A stretch of 64,000 bases of DNA from Agromyces sp. Soil535 (GCF_001428255.1 NZ_LMRW01000029.1:1186-65185); one strand, 5' to 3'. Shown: positions 8,593 to 17,834, counted from the first letter of the stretch. Numbers and translations: made by a program. The notes: generated by a model not told the origin, from the sequence alone.

Positions 8593-9892
8593 GCACCGCA
8601 CGCGCCCCGTCTCGCGCGTGAAGCCAGTGACCGTGTTCTCGACGGTCGCGGTGGGTGCGGTCACGGCGTCGGTCGCCGCCGCGGGCGGTCCGGCGATAGC
8701 GGAGCCCGACTATCCGTCGTGGAGCGAGATCGAGCAGGCCAAGCAGAACGAGCAGACGAAGCAGGCCGAGATCAACCGGGTCGGCGAACTGCTCGCGGGC
8801 CTGCAGCAGGCAGCGGATGCCGCGGTGCAGACGTCGATGATGGCCGACGAGGCCTGGCGCATCGCAATCGGCGAACGCGACCGGGCGGCCGAGCGGGAGC
8901 GCACCCTGGGCCGGCAGGCGGACGAGGCCGACGCGGTCGCCGAGATCTCGAAGATGCGCGCGGGACTGCTCGCGGCGCACCTGGCCAGGACCGCCGGCGC
9001 CGGGCTCACCGCCGAGCTCGTCTTCTCGGGCGACGACACGGCGGCGCTGCTCCAGCAGCTCGGCATGGCGTCGAAGCTCGGCGAGCAGTCGAACGCCGTC
9101 TACGAGCAGGCCGTAGCCGACCGCAACACGGCCGACTCGCTCCGAGAGCAGGCAGCGGATGCCGCGGCGGAGCGCGAGCGGCTCGCCGCGCTCGCCGAGC
9201 AGCGCGCCGACGAGGCGCGGGCCGCCGCCGATGCGGCCAACGCCGCGGTCGCCGTGCAGGAGCAGAAGTCGACCGAGCTGTACGCGCAGCTCGCGACCCT
9301 GAAGGACACGACCGCGGAGCTCGAGCGGCAGCGCGCTGAGGGCCAGGCGAGGGAGGCGGCCGAAGCAGCGGCTGCGGCGGCTGCGGCGGCGGCTGCGGCG
9401 GCTGCGGCGGCTGCTGCCGCTGCGGCGCAACCCCCGCAGCCGGCGCCGGGCGGCGACTCCGGCGGCTCCGGCGAAGGGGACGGCGGCTCACCCGCCCCCG
9501 AATCGCCCGCGAGGCCGGACACCGGTGCGGTGGAGACCGCGATCTGGTTCGCGAGCCAGCAGCTCGGCGAGCCCTACCGCCTCGGCGGCGCCGGGCCCGA
9601 CGTCTGGGACTGCTCGGGCCTCACCAAGGTGTCGTACGCGAACGCCGGCATCTCTATCGGCACGCACTCGGCGACGAACCAGTACTACACCCTGGCCGCC
9701 CGCGGCCTCGCGGTGCCGCTGTCGCAGATCCAGCGCGGGGACCTGCTGTTCTGGGGTTGGGGCGGCGACTACTACCACGTCGCGATCTACCTCGGCGGGG
9801 GCCGCATCCTCGAGGCGCCGCGCGATGGCGTCCCAGTGCGCGAGTACTTCATCTGGGGGTCGCCCTCGGCGGCCGCCCGTCCCGCCGGCTGA
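8585..9892 (+). CDS. Secreted coiled-coil NlpC/P60 peptidoglycan hydrolase
   Basis: A 435-residue RipA/CwlO-like endopeptidase. An export signal (VTVFSTVAVGAVTASVAAAG) is followed by a coiled coil of about 220 residues. An unbroken alanine tract comes next (about residues 258-281, encoded by GCGGCTGCGGCGG-type repeats at 9357-9427), then a Pro/Gly/Ser linker and the NlpC/P60 domain (about 318-435). The catalytic Cys lies in WDCSGL and the His in YYHVAIYLG. The start is a TTG at 8585 that overlaps the stop of the M23 gene; a GTG at 8618 is the alternative. Overlap and shared design suggest that the two hydrolases are made and act together. Confidence 0.88.
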   Translation: MAEHRTRPVSRVKPVTVFSTVAVGAVTASVAAAGGPAIAEPDYPSWSEIEQAKQNEQTKQAEINRVGELLAGLQQAADAAVQTSMMADEAWRIAIGERDRAAERERTLGRQADEADAVAEISKMRAGLLAAHLARTAGAGLTAELVFSGDDTAALLQQLGMASKLGEQSNAVYEQAVADRNTADSLREQAADAAAERERLAALAEQRADEARAAADAANAAVAVQEQKSTELYAQLATLKDTTAELERQRAEGQAREAAEAAAAAAAAAAAAAAAAAAAAAQPPQPAPGGDSGGSGEGDGGSPAPESPARPDTGAVETAIWFASQQLGEPYRLGGAGPDVWDCSGLTKVSYANAGISIGTHSATNQYYTLAARGLAVPLSQIQRGDLLFWGWGGDYYHVAIYLGGGRILEAPRDGVPVREYFIWGSPSAAARPAG

Positions 9893-9908
9893 GCACGGCA
9901 GACGCGAG

Positions 9909-9938
9909 AAAGGGGCGAGCCGGATGGCTCGCCCCTTC
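9909..9938 (+). terminator. Terminator after the NlpC/P60 gene
   Basis: A perfect 10-pair stem GGGGCGAGCC (9912-9921) with GGCTCGCCCC (9926-9935) and a four-base loop, with an A run before and CTTC after. A near copy lies at 10292-10320. Confidence 0.75.
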
Positions 9939-9983
9939 GTCGGTGTCGGATGCCGCATGCTCGCGGCATCCGTTCCCGGTCGT

Positions 9984-10070
9984 CTGCAGGAAGAAGAGCG
10001 GGACACGCAGGGTCGGATGCCCCGACAGGCCGCCGGCAGGCGGGTTCTTCCTGCAGTCCGATTGATGTTC
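9984..10070. repeat. Duplicated hairpin unit, copy 1
   Basis: The outer arms CTGCAGGAAGAA (9984-9995) and TTCTTCCTGCAG (10045-10056) are perfectly inverted and enclose a GC-rich centre (GGCCGCCGGCAGGCGGG). About 84 of these bases recur at 10167-10253 with few changes. With the duplicated terminators around them, the whole 9.9-10.35 kb space is built from two related blocks. No coding potential seen. Confidence 0.7.
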
Positions 10071-10166
10071 GGATAGTCCGGGCGAGCGCGTGCGTTCCTC
10101 ACCCTGCGGAGGCTGGACGAATCCAGGAACGGAGCGCTGGAGGAGTGCAGGAGAAAGACTGGAGGA

Positions 10167-10253
10167 GTGCAGGAGGAAAAGCGGGACAGGCAGGGTCGGA
10201 TGCCTCGACAGGCCGCCGGCAGGCGGGTTCTTCCTGCAGTCCGATTGATGCTC
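10167..10253. repeat. Duplicated hairpin unit, copy 2
   Basis: A near copy of 9984-10070, sharing CAGGGTCGGATGC, CGACAGGCCGCCGGCAGG and TTCTTCCTGCAGTCCGATTG. The left arm has drifted, so the outer stem is weaker. It is preceded by a short tandem repeat, CTGGAGGAGTGCAGGAG, at 10138-10154 and 10159-10175. Confidence 0.7.
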
Positions 10254-10291
10254 CGGGGGCGCGGCGGCGCCGCGGCGCCCCGAGACGCGAG

Positions 10292-10320
10292 AAAGGGGCG
10301 AGCCGGATGGCCCGCCCCTT
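10292..10320 (-). terminator. Terminator after ppa
   Basis: GGGGCGAGCC (10295-10304) pairs with GGCCCGCCCC (10309-10318) with one mismatch around a GGAT loop. It lies downstream of ppa on the minus strand and is almost identical to the terminator at 9909-9938. Confidence 0.65.
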
Positions 10321-10372
10321 CGTCGGCGTCGGATGCCGCGGGCTCGCGGTATCCGCTCGGCTCGCGCTCAGA

Positions 10373-10861
10373 TCAGTAGTGACCGGGGAACGCCTCGATC
10401 GCCTTCTGGATGAGCGACTCGGCCTCGGCCACGTCCGCCCAGCCCTCGGTCTTGACCCACTTGCCAGGCTCGAGGTCCTTGTAGTGCTCGAAGAAGTGCT
10501 CGATCTCCTTGCGGGTGAACTCGGGGATGTCGGCGAGGTCCTGGATGTGGTTCCAGCGCGGGTCGCCGGCGGGCACGCCGATGATCTTGGCGTCGCCGCC
10601 GCCGTCGTCGGTCATGTTGAACACGCCCACAGGGCGCACCTTCACGCCCACGCCGGGGAGGAGCGCGTACTGGGTGAGCACGAGCACGTCGAGCGGGTCG
10701 CCATCGTCGCCGAGGGTGTTCTCGAAGAAGCCGTAGTCGGTCGGGTACGCGAACGACGTGTAGAGCACGCGGTCGAGGAACACGCGCCCCGTCTCGTGGT
10801 CGACCTCGTACTTGTTGCGGCTCCCCTTCGGGATCTCGATGATGGCGGCGTACTCGCCCAT
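10373..10861 (-). CDS. ppa: Inorganic pyrophosphatase
   Basis: A 162-residue soluble family I pyrophosphatase that hydrolyses PPi to phosphate and pulls biosynthetic reactions forward. The family signature is seen in [33 protein letters not shown] (the metal-binding Asp cluster) and the KWVKTEGW segment near the C-terminus. The length is normal for actinobacterial enzymes. The gene is divergent from tilS, with about 80 bases between them for both promoters. Confidence 0.96.
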   Translation of the reverse strand: MGEYAAIIEIPKGSRNKYEVDHETGRVFLDRVLYTSFAYPTDYGFFENTLGDDGDPLDVLVLTQYALLPGVGVKVRPVGVFNMTDDGGGDAKIIGVPAGDPRWNHIQDLADIPEFTRKEIEHFFEHYKDLEPGKWVKTEGWADVAEAESLIQKAIEAFPGHY

Positions 10862-10940
10862 GCTGGTTCTCCTTGTCTGGAAGCTTCGGCCGCGGCCGGT
10901 GTGACGGAACCCGGCGCGATCGGCGGAATAAGGTTACTTG

Positions 10941-11948
10941 ATGCCTTCCGAGCAGCCTTCAGCCGAGCGTCGGCCGCGACTGACGCCGCCGATCGCCGAC
11001 ATTCGCCGTGCGGTGCGTGCGGTGCTGCCCGACGGGGGGCTCGTGCTCGTCGCGCTCTCGGGCGGCGCCGACTCGCTCGCGCTCGCCGCGGCCACGGCGT
11101 TCGAGGCGCCGCGCGCGGGCCTCCCCGCCGGCGCGGTCATCGTCGACCACGGCCTGCAGGATGCCTCCGCCGACGCGGCCGCCGCGGCATCCGACGTCGC
11201 GAGGGCGCTCGGGCTCGACCCCGTGATCGTGCGCCGCGTCGAGGTGACGGGGGAGGGCGGGCCCGAGGCATCCGCTCGCCGGGCCCGGTACGCCGCGCTC
11301 GACGCGGTCGCGGCAGAGACGGGCGCGACGCTCGTGCTCCTCGGCCACACGCTCGACGACCAGGCCGAGACGGTGCTGCTCGGCCTCGCCCGGGGCAGCG
11401 GCACCGCGAGCCTCGCGGGCATGCCCGCCCGCACGGGCCGCTACGCACGACCGCTCCTCGGAATCCGGCGCGCGACCACCCGGCAGGCATGCCTCGACGC
11501 CGGGCTCGCGCCGTGGGACGACCCGCACAACACGGATGCCGCGTACGCACGCGTGCGGGTGCGCGACCGGGTGCTGCCCGTGCTCGAGGCCGAGCTCGGA
11601 CCCGGTGTGGCCGAGGCCCTCGCGCGCACCGCCGAGCAGCTCCGCGAGGACGACGAGGCGTTCTCCAGCCAGATCGACGAGTTCATCGAGGAGGTCTGCG
11701 AGCCCGCCGAGGCGGGCATCGCCGTGTCGGTGGGCGCGCTCGCCGCGAACCCGGCGGCCCTGCGGCAGCGGATCATCCGGCACGTCGTGGCGAGCGAGTT
11801 CAGCGTCTCGCTCTCGCGCACGCAGACCCTCGAGGTGGCCCGGCTCGTGACCGACTGGCACGGGCAGGGGCCGCTCGACCTGCCGGGCGGCATCCGCGCC
11901 CGACGCGAGCACGGCCTCGTCGTCTTCTCCGCCGCCGACGCGGGTTGA
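10941..11948 (+). CDS. tilS: tRNA(Ile)-lysidine synthetase
   Basis: A 335-residue ATP-dependent enzyme that modifies the wobble C of the AUA-reading tRNA-Ile to lysidine. The PP-loop SGGADSLALA sits near residue 39, followed by VDHGLQ and the GHTLDDQAETVLLGLARGS region typical of TilS. The C-terminal part is short, as in actinobacteria. The ATG at 10941 was chosen; a TTG directly before it is in frame. It precedes hpt, the usual order in this group, and its last codons run into an intergenic palindromic repeat. Confidence 0.94.
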   Translation: MPSEQPSAERRPRLTPPIADIRRAVRAVLPDGGLVLVALSGGADSLALAAATAFEAPRAGLPAGAVIVDHGLQDASADAAAAASDVARALGLDPVIVRRVEVTGEGGPEASARRARYAALDAVAAETGATLVLLGHTLDDQAETVLLGLARGSGTASLAGMPARTGRYARPLLGIRRATTRQACLDAGLAPWDDPHNTDAAYARVRVRDRVLPVLEAELGPGVAEALARTAEQLREDDEAFSSQIDEFIEEVCEPAEAGIAVSVGALAANPAALRQRIIRHVVASEFSVSLSRTQTLEVARLVTDWHGQGPLDLPGGIRARREHGLVVFSAADAG

Positions 11949-11977
11949 GGAGCCGCGAAGCGGCGTCTCGAAGCCCG
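11942..11977. repeat. Intergenic palindromic repeat (GGGTTGAGGAGC type)
   Basis: GGGTTGAGGAGC, a small GC hairpin (CCGCGAAGCGG) and CGTCTCGAAGCCC. Longer members of the same family lie at 23875-24000 and 51781-51873. The first bases overlap the tilS stop codon. Confidence 0.65.
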
Positions 11978-12035
11978 ATGGGCCCACGGCGGTAGGCTCG
12001 TGGCATCCGTTCGCCCACGACACCAGGGAGCAGGC

Positions 12036-12587
12036 ATGGACGCGCGCGAGATCGACGCCGACCTCACGGAGGTGCTCGTCACCGAAGCCGAGATCCACGC
12101 GAAGCTCGGCGAGCTCGCCCGCCGCATCGAGGCGGACTACGTGGGCAAGGACCTGCTGCTCGTCGGCGTGCTGAAGGGCGCTGTCATGGTGATGGCCGAC
12201 CTCGCGCGCGAACTCAAGCCGCACGTCAACATGGACTGGATGGCCGTGTCGTCGTACGGCGCAGGCACCCAGTCGAGCGGCGTCGTGCGCATCGTGAAGG
12301 ACCTCGACACCGACCTGACCGGGCGTCACGTGCTCATCGTCGAGGACATCATCGACTCGGGCCTCACGCTCAGCTGGCTGCTCGGCAACCTCGAATCCCG
12401 CGGCGCGGAGTCGGTCGAGATCTGTGCCCTGCTACGCAAGCCGGATGCCGCGAAGGTCGACGTGACCGTGAAGTACCTCGGCTTCGACATCCCGAACCAG
12501 TTCGTGGTGGGCTACGGGCTCGACTACGCCGAGCGGTATCGCAACCTGCGCGACGTCGCGATCCTCGCACCGCACGTGTACACCTGA
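12036..12587 (+). CDS. hpt: Hypoxanthine phosphoribosyltransferase
   Basis: A 183-residue type I phosphoribosyltransferase for purine salvage (hypoxanthine/guanine plus PRPP to the nucleotide). The PRPP-binding motif is VEDIIDSGLTLSWLL, GVLKGAVMVMADL is the second conserved segment, and the flexible loop MAVSSYGAGTQSSGVV is present. I took the ATG at 12036 because CAGGGAG lies just upstream; the frame is open further but without a ribosome site. It follows tilS closely, as in most actinobacteria. Confidence 0.95.
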   Translation: MDAREIDADLTEVLVTEAEIHAKLGELARRIEADYVGKDLLLVGVLKGAVMVMADLARELKPHVNMDWMAVSSYGAGTQSSGVVRIVKDLDTDLTGRHVLIVEDIIDSGLTLSWLLGNLESRGAESVEICALLRKPDAAKVDVTVKYLGFDIPNQFVVGYGLDYAERYRNLRDVAILAPHVYT

Positions 12588-12619
12588 GCTGCGGCGAGCC
12601 GAGGCCCTAGAGTCATCTC

Positions 12620-14311
12620 ATGGGCGACGTTCGGCGCCGGAGCAGGGTGCGCGACGCTGGCGCTGCCTTCACGAGCAACTGGCGCAACCCCAACCTCCGC
12701 CGTGCCCAGCTCAGCTTCCTCGGCGCCTGGACCGCCGAGTGGGCCTTCACCGTGGCGCTCGGGATCGTCGCCTACCGCGACGGCGGCGCAGCTGCCGTCG
12801 GACTCGTCGGGCTGCTGCGCATGGTGCCGTCCGCCATCCTCGCCCCGCTGCTGTCGCCGATCGCCGACCGTGGGCGCCGGGAACGGGTGCTCATCCTGGT
12901 GTCCATCGTGCGCGGCGCTGCGACCGCCGCTGCCGCCGTGGTCGTCGCGGTCTCCGGTCCCTCGGCGGTCATCTACGCGCTCGCCGTGCTGTCGACGATC
13001 GCCGCCACCCTCTATCGCCCGGCGCACTCCGCGCTCCTGCCGTCGCTGTGCCGCACCGGGCACGAGCTCGCCAGCGCCAACATGGTGCGCGGGCTGCTCG
13101 ACTCGGCGGCCACCCTCGTAGGCCCACTGCTCGCGGCGGTGCTGCTCCAGTTCACCGGGGTGGACGTCGTGTTCTGGGTCGCTGCCGGCGCCTCGTTCGT
13201 GGCGGCCGCCCTGCTCGTGCGACTGCGGTACGACGCCCCGCCGCGACCGCCCGCACCGAGCCGTCCCAACCTGGCCAGGGAGGCGGTCGAGGGTGTGCGC
13301 GCGGTCATGCAGGACCGCGACCTGACCCTCATCCTCGGCCTCGCGGCGGCGCAGGCCCTCACGCGGGGCGCGCTCACCGTGTTCTCCGTCGTGGTCGCGA
13401 TCGAGCTGCTTGGCACCGGCGAGCCGGGCGTCGGCGCCCTGATGGCCGCGGTCGGGGTCGGCGCGGTGCTCGGGTCGCTCTTCGCCTCACTGCTCGTCGG
13501 CTCCGGCCGACTGGGCGCCTGGTTCGCCGTCGGGGTCGGCCTGTGGGGACTTCCGCTCACGCTCGTCGCCCTCGTCCCCCAGCAGTCGGCGGCGCTGGGC
13601 CTGCTGGCGTTCATCGGCGTGGGCAACGCCCTGGTCGATCTCGCCGGGTTCACCCTGATCGCCAGGAAGGCTCCCGACGAGGTGCTCGCACGCGTCTTCG
13701 GGGTGCTGGAGAGCCTGGTGGCCGTGTTCATCGGGATCGGCGCCGTCGTCGCGTCGTCGATGATCGCGTGGGTCGGGATCCAGAACGCGCTGATCGTGAT
13801 CGGGCTGGTGTGCCCGGTGCTCGCGGTAGTGTCGTGGCGGCGACTCCGGGGCCTGGACCGATCCGTGGACGTCCTCGACGGGGACATCGGGCTGCTCCAG
13901 CGGGTGCCCATGTTCCGCACCCTGCCGCTGCCCTCCGTCGAGCAATTGGCGCGCGGCCTGGAGCCTGTCGTGGTTCCCGCAGGCAAGGCGGTGTTCACGC
14001 AGGGGGATATCGGCGACCGCTATTACGTGATCGAGTCGGGCGACGCCGACGTGGTGGGCGACGGCCGGGTCGTGGCGACGCTCGGCCCGGGGGAGGGCTT
14101 CGGCGAGATCGCGTTGCTGCGCCGTACGCGACGAACGGCCACCGTGGTGGCTCGGAGCTTGCTCCGGCTGCGGGCGCTCCGCTCGGAGCGGTTCCTTCCC
14201 GTCGTGCTCGGGTACACCGCGAGCGCTCGAGAGGCGGCGGTGGTGATCGACGACGAGCTCGACCGGTACTCGCCGAAGGAGCCGTTCGAAGAACCGCCGA
14301 CGTCGTCGTGA
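12620..14311 (+). CDS. MFS transporter fused to a cyclic-nucleotide-binding domain
   Basis: A 563-residue fusion. Residues about 25-420 form a 12-helix major facilitator protein with RRAQLSFLGAWTAEWAFTVALG at the first helix and SPIADRGRRERVL as the loop 2-3 motif. Residues about 425-545 form a cNMP-binding domain: VPMFRTLP, then FTQGDIGDRYYVIESG, then the phosphate-binding cassette FGEIALLRRTRRTATV with the expected Glu and Arg. Binding of a cyclic nucleotide should gate or tune transport. The transported substrate is unknown. A DUF2652 gene, whose product has a nucleotide-cyclase-like fold, follows 46 bases later, so the pair may be a small signalling unit. Confidence 0.85.
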   Translation: MGDVRRRSRVRDAGAAFTSNWRNPNLRRAQLSFLGAWTAEWAFTVALGIVAYRDGGAAAVGLVGLLRMVPSAILAPLLSPIADRGRRERVLILVSIVRGAATAAAAVVVAVSGPSAVIYALAVLSTIAATLYRPAHSALLPSLCRTGHELASANMVRGLLDSAATLVGPLLAAVLLQFTGVDVVFWVAAGASFVAAALLVRLRYDAPPRPPAPSRPNLAREAVEGVRAVMQDRDLTLILGLAAAQALTRGALTVFSVVVAIELLGTGEPGVGALMAAVGVGAVLGSLFASLLVGSGRLGAWFAVGVGLWGLPLTLVALVPQQSAALGLLAFIGVGNALVDLAGFTLIARKAPDEVLARVFGVLESLVAVFIGIGAVVASSMIAWVGIQNALIVIGLVCPVLAVVSWRRLRGLDRSVDVLDGDIGLLQRVPMFRTLPLPSVEQLARGLEPVVVPAGKAVFTQGDIGDRYYVIESGDADVVGDGRVVATLGPGEGFGEIALLRRTRRTATVVARSLLRLRALRSERFLPVVLGYTASAREAAVVIDDELDRYSPKEPFEEPPTSS

Positions 14312-14357
14312 GAGCCTTCCCGGTTGAGAACCCCAGGCTTTGGTGCGAACCTAGGGC

Positions 14358-15074
14358 ATGGAATCCGGCCGTGCCGTCCTGCTCATTGCCGACATCGGTG
14401 GCTACACCGACTACATGAGCTCCCATCGGATGAGTCTCGCGCACGCCGAGGTCAACACCGCGCGGATGCTCGAGAAGATGATCGATGCCGCCCCCGACTT
14501 CGACCTCATCGAGATCGAGGGCGACGCGGCGTTCCTCTCCCGCCAGGCCGACGAAGGCGACAGCGACGCCGCGATCGCCGAGATCCTCCAGGCCGCCGCC
14601 TCCATGCATCGGGCCTTCCATCTCGAGCGGCAGTACGTCGCGGCGAACCTGTGCCCGTGCGCAGGGTGCAAGGGGGCGGCCGATCTCAAGCTGAAGTTCG
14701 TGGCGCACATCGGCGACGTGGCCATCCAGACCATCCGGGAGCGGATCAAGCTCGTCGGGATCGACGTCATCCTCGTCCATCGCCTGCTGAAGAACCCGGT
14801 CGGCATCCCCGAGTACGTCCTGCTCTCCGAGGAGCTCTACCGCACCGGTGAGGAATCGTTGCCCGATCCAGTGCACGAGGTATCGCCGGAACTCGAGGGC
14901 TTCGGAACCGTCCACGCATACTTCGTGGACGTCGGAGACCTCGACGGCTCGCCCCCATCGCTGCCCGCGCCGTCCTGGCCGGGACGCCTCGGGAGGACGG
15001 GCGCGGCGCTCGGTCTGGGACTGCCGTACATGATCGGCCTTCGACGCACCCGCCGTGCCGCATCCGCTCAGTGA
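14358..15074 (+). CDS. DUF2652 protein, nucleotide-cyclase-like
   Basis: A 238-residue protein with an N-terminal DUF2652 domain related to class III adenylate/guanylate cyclases. LLIADIGGYTDYM resembles the first metal-binding motif, and IEIEGDAAFL the second (cyclases usually have K-x-x-GD; here Glu replaces the Lys). NLCPCAGCKGAADLKLKF is a conserved Cys-rich insert. The last 50 residues are Pro/Arg-rich and probably disordered. Whether it still makes a cyclic nucleotide is open. It lies directly after the gene for an MFS protein with a cyclic-nucleotide-binding domain, which makes a functional link likely. Confidence 0.75.
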   Translation: MESGRAVLLIADIGGYTDYMSSHRMSLAHAEVNTARMLEKMIDAAPDFDLIEIEGDAAFLSRQADEGDSDAAIAEILQAAASMHRAFHLERQYVAANLCPCAGCKGAADLKLKFVAHIGDVAIQTIRERIKLVGIDVILVHRLLKNPVGIPEYVLLSEELYRTGEESLPDPVHEVSPELEGFGTVHAYFVDVGDLDGSPPSLPAPSWPGRLGRTGAALGLGLPYMIGLRRTRRAASAQ

Positions 15075-15190
15075 GGCGGTATGAAGAGGGAGGCGATGAC
15101 ATGCGGGCTGCGCCGACGCGCAGGCCGTGCAGCAGCCCTCAGCGAACAGGGAGCCGACGCTCAGCACCGTCGAGGTAGCCTTGCAACACC

Positions 15191-17209
15191 ATGAACATCA
15201 AGAAGATCCTGCGCGGGCCGATCATCTACATCCTGCTCGCGATCGTCGCCGTGTGGATCGGATCCAGCCTCATCACGGCCTCGGGATTCCGCGAGGTGTC
15301 GACCCAGGAGGGCCTGCAGCTCCTGAAGAACGACAAGGTCGCGTCCGTGAAGATCGTCGACGGCGAGAACCGCGTCGACCTCACCCTCGCCCAGCCCGAC
15401 GACGAGCTCGGCTCGCAGGTGCAGTTCTACTACGTCACGCCGCGAGGCGCCGACGTGATCGCCGCGGTCGACGCGGCCGATCCTGAGGACGGCTTCAACG
15501 ACGAGGTACCGCAGCCGAACTGGTTCCTCTCCATGCTCGGCATCCTCCTGCCGCTCGTGCTCATCGGCCTCTTCTTCTGGATCATGCTCTCGGGCATGCA
15601 GGGCGGCGGCAACCGGGTCATGCAGTTCGGCAAGTCGAAGGCGAAGCTCGTCACGAAGGAGAGCCCGAAGGTCACGTTCGACGACGTCGCCGGCGCCGAC
15701 GAGGCGATCGAGGAGCTCCACGAGATCAAGGACTTCCTGAAGGAGCCCGCCAAGTTCCAGGCGGTGGGCGCTCGCATCCCCAAGGGCGTGCTGCTCTACG
15801 GCCCTCCCGGCACGGGCAAGACGCTCCTCGCGCGCGCCGTCGCTGGTGAAGCGGGCGTGCCGTTCTACTCGATCTCGGGTTCCGACTTCGTCGAGATGTT
15901 CGTCGGGGTCGGCGCCAGCCGGGTGCGCGACCTCTTCGACCAGGCCAAGCAGAACGCGCCGGCCATCATCTTCGTCGACGAGATCGACGCGGTCGGCCGC
16001 CACCGTGGTGCCGGCCTCGGCGGCGGGCACGACGAGCGCGAGCAGACCCTGAACCAGCTGCTCGTCGAGATGGACGGCTTCGACCCCAAGACGAACGTCA
16101 TCATGATCGCGGCCACCAACCGCCCTGACATCCTCGACCCGGCGCTGCTGCGTCCGGGCCGGTTCGACCGCCAGATCGGCGTCGATGCGCCCGACCTCAA
16201 GGGCCGGCAGAAGATCCTCGAGGTGCACTCGAAGGGCAAGCCGCTCGCGAAGGGCGTCGAACTCGAGGTGCTCGCGCGGAAGACCCCCGGCTTCACAGGT
16301 GCCGACCTCGCGAACGTGCTCAACGAGGCCGCGCTCCTCACGGCGCGCTCGAATGCGCAGCTCATCGACAACCGCGCCCTCGACGAGGCGGTCGACCGCG
16401 TGATCGCGGGCCCGCAGCGCCGCTCGCGCGTGATGAAGGACAAGGAGAAGCTCATCACCGCCTACCACGAGGGCGGCCACGCCCTTGCCGCGGCGGCGAT
16501 GAACTACACCGACCCCGTGACGAAGATCACGATCCTGCCGCGCGGCCGGGCCCTCGGCTACACGATGGTGCTGCCGCTGGAGGACAAGTACTCGGTCAGC
16601 CGCAACGAGCTGCTCGACCAGCTCACCTACGCGATGGGCGGTCGCGTGGCCGAGGAGATCGTGTTCCACGACCCGTCGACGGGCGCCTCGAACGATATCG
16701 AGAAGGCCACGTCCACCGCCCGCAAGATGGTCACCGAGTACGGCATGAGCGCGAACGTCGGTGCGGTGAAGCTCGGGCAGTCGCAGGGCGAGGTGTTCCT
16801 CGGCCGCGACATGGGCCACCAGCGCGACTACTCCGAACGGATCGCCGAGAAGGTCGACGCCGAGGTGCGCACGCTCATCGAGCAGGCGCACGACGAGGCG
16901 TGGCAGGTGCTGAACGACAACCGGGAGATCCTCGACAAGCTCGCGGGCGAGCTCATCGAGAACGAGACGCTCGACCACAAGCAGATCGCCGAGATCTTCA
17001 AGGACGTGAGGCGGCTGCCCGAACGCCCGCTCTGGCTCTCGAGCGGCAACCGCCCCGTCTCCGACCGCCCGCCGATCGCCTTCCCCACGCAGAAGGCGCC
17101 GATCGACCAGGGCGCCGTCGACGGTGGCGTCGACTCGGGTCAGACGCCGGTCGAGGAGCCGGCCGCCTCGCGCGCGCCGCGCTCGAAGCCGCGGCCCGCG
17201 ACGGCCTAG
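15191..17209 (+). CDS. ftsH: ATP-dependent zinc metalloprotease FtsH
   Basis: A 672-residue membrane AAA+ protease that removes damaged membrane proteins and short-lived regulators. Two membrane helices (about 9-27 and 115-136) flank a short extracellular domain. The AAA module carries Walker A GPPGTGKT, Walker [16 protein letters not shown] and the arginine finger in [10 protein letters not shown]. The zinc site is HEGGH (about residue 427) with the third ligand further on. The Pro-rich tail is actinobacterial in style. No ribosome site is clear before the ATG at 15191. It heads the fol operon, a common actinobacterial order. Confidence 0.96.
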   Translation: MNIKKILRGPIIYILLAIVAVWIGSSLITASGFREVSTQEGLQLLKNDKVASVKIVDGENRVDLTLAQPDDELGSQVQFYYVTPRGADVIAAVDAADPEDGFNDEVPQPNWFLSMLGILLPLVLIGLFFWIMLSGMQGGGNRVMQFGKSKAKLVTKESPKVTFDDVAGADEAIEELHEIKDFLKEPAKFQAVGARIPKGVLLYGPPGTGKTLLARAVAGEAGVPFYSISGSDFVEMFVGVGASRVRDLFDQAKQNAPAIIFVDEIDAVGRHRGAGLGGGHDEREQTLNQLLVEMDGFDPKTNVIMIAATNRPDILDPALLRPGRFDRQIGVDAPDLKGRQKILEVHSKGKPLAKGVELEVLARKTPGFTGADLANVLNEAALLTARSNAQLIDNRALDEAVDRVIAGPQRRSRVMKDKEKLITAYHEGGHALAAAAMNYTDPVTKITILPRGRALGYTMVLPLEDKYSVSRNELLDQLTYAMGGRVAEEIVFHDPSTGASNDIEKATSTARKMVTEYGMSANVGAVKLGQSQGEVFLGRDMGHQRDYSERIAEKVDAEVRTLIEQAHDEAWQVLNDNREILDKLAGELIENETLDHKQIAEIFKDVRRLPERPLWLSSGNRPVSDRPPIAFPTQKAPIDQGAVDGGVDSGQTPVEEPAASRAPRSKPRPATA

Positions 17210-17237
17210 CCGCCGACCGACCCGAAGAGGGGGTGCC

Positions 17238-17834
17238 ATGGCCGGTGTCGACACCGGGCGCATCGAGCGCGCCGTGCACGAGATCCTGCTCGCCATCGGC
17301 GAGGACCCGTCGCGGCCCGGGCTCGAGCGCACCCCCCAACGCGTGGCGGAGGCGTACGCTGACTTCTTCGGCGGCCTCACGGTGGATCCGCTGAGCCACC
17401 TGGCCGACGCGGTGCCGCTCGGGGATACCGAGGCCGGCGTGCCGGCGACATCCGACGCGGTGGTCCTGCGCGACCTCGCGTTCCGGTCGGTCTGCGAGCA
17501 CCACCTGCTTCCGTTCGTCGGCACGGCCCACGTCGCCTACCTTCCGCGCGACCGGGTGGTCGGCCTCGGCCGCATCCCAGCCGTCATCGAGACGCTCGCG
17601 GCGCGCCCCCAGCTGCAGGAGCGGCTCACCGAGGAGATCGCCGACGCGCTCGAAGCGGGCCTCGACCCGAAGGGCGTGCTCGTGATACTCGACGCGCAGC
17701 ACCGGTGCGTGACCACGCGCGGGTCGCGCCAGGAGCGCAGCTCGACGATCACCATCGCGAGCCGCGGCGCCCTCGCCGAGCCGGCGGCGCGCAGCGAGAT
17801 CATCGCCCTGATCGGGACTCCGGAACGTGGCTGA
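17238..17834 (+). CDS. folE: GTP cyclohydrolase I
   Basis: A 198-residue enzyme for the first step of folate synthesis, turning GTP into dihydroneopterin triphosphate. Zinc ligands are seen in SVCEHHLLPF and in QHRCVTTRG, and GLGRIPAVIETLA and QERLTEEIADAL are family hallmarks. I took the ATG at 17238 after GAAGAGGGGGTGCC; the frame stays open upstream into ftsH. It overlaps folP by eight bases. Confidence 0.96.
   Translation: MAGVDTGRIERAVHEILLAIGEDPSRPGLERTPQRVAEAYADFFGGLTVDPLSHLADAVPLGDTEAGVPATSDAVVLRDLAFRSVCEHHLLPFVGTAHVAYLPRDRVVGLGRIPAVIETLAARPQLQERLTEEIADALEAGLDPKGVLVILDAQHRCVTTRGSRQERSSTITIASRGALAEPAARSEIIALIGTPERG

Noticed and set aside
9950-11995. 681-codon plus-strand frame across the repeat block, ppa and tilS
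   Set aside because: It runs antisense to ppa and out of frame through tilS; no protein-like features.
15161-17524. 787-codon minus-strand frame opposite ftsH and folE
   Set aside because: Antisense shadow without any recognisable domain or ribosome site.
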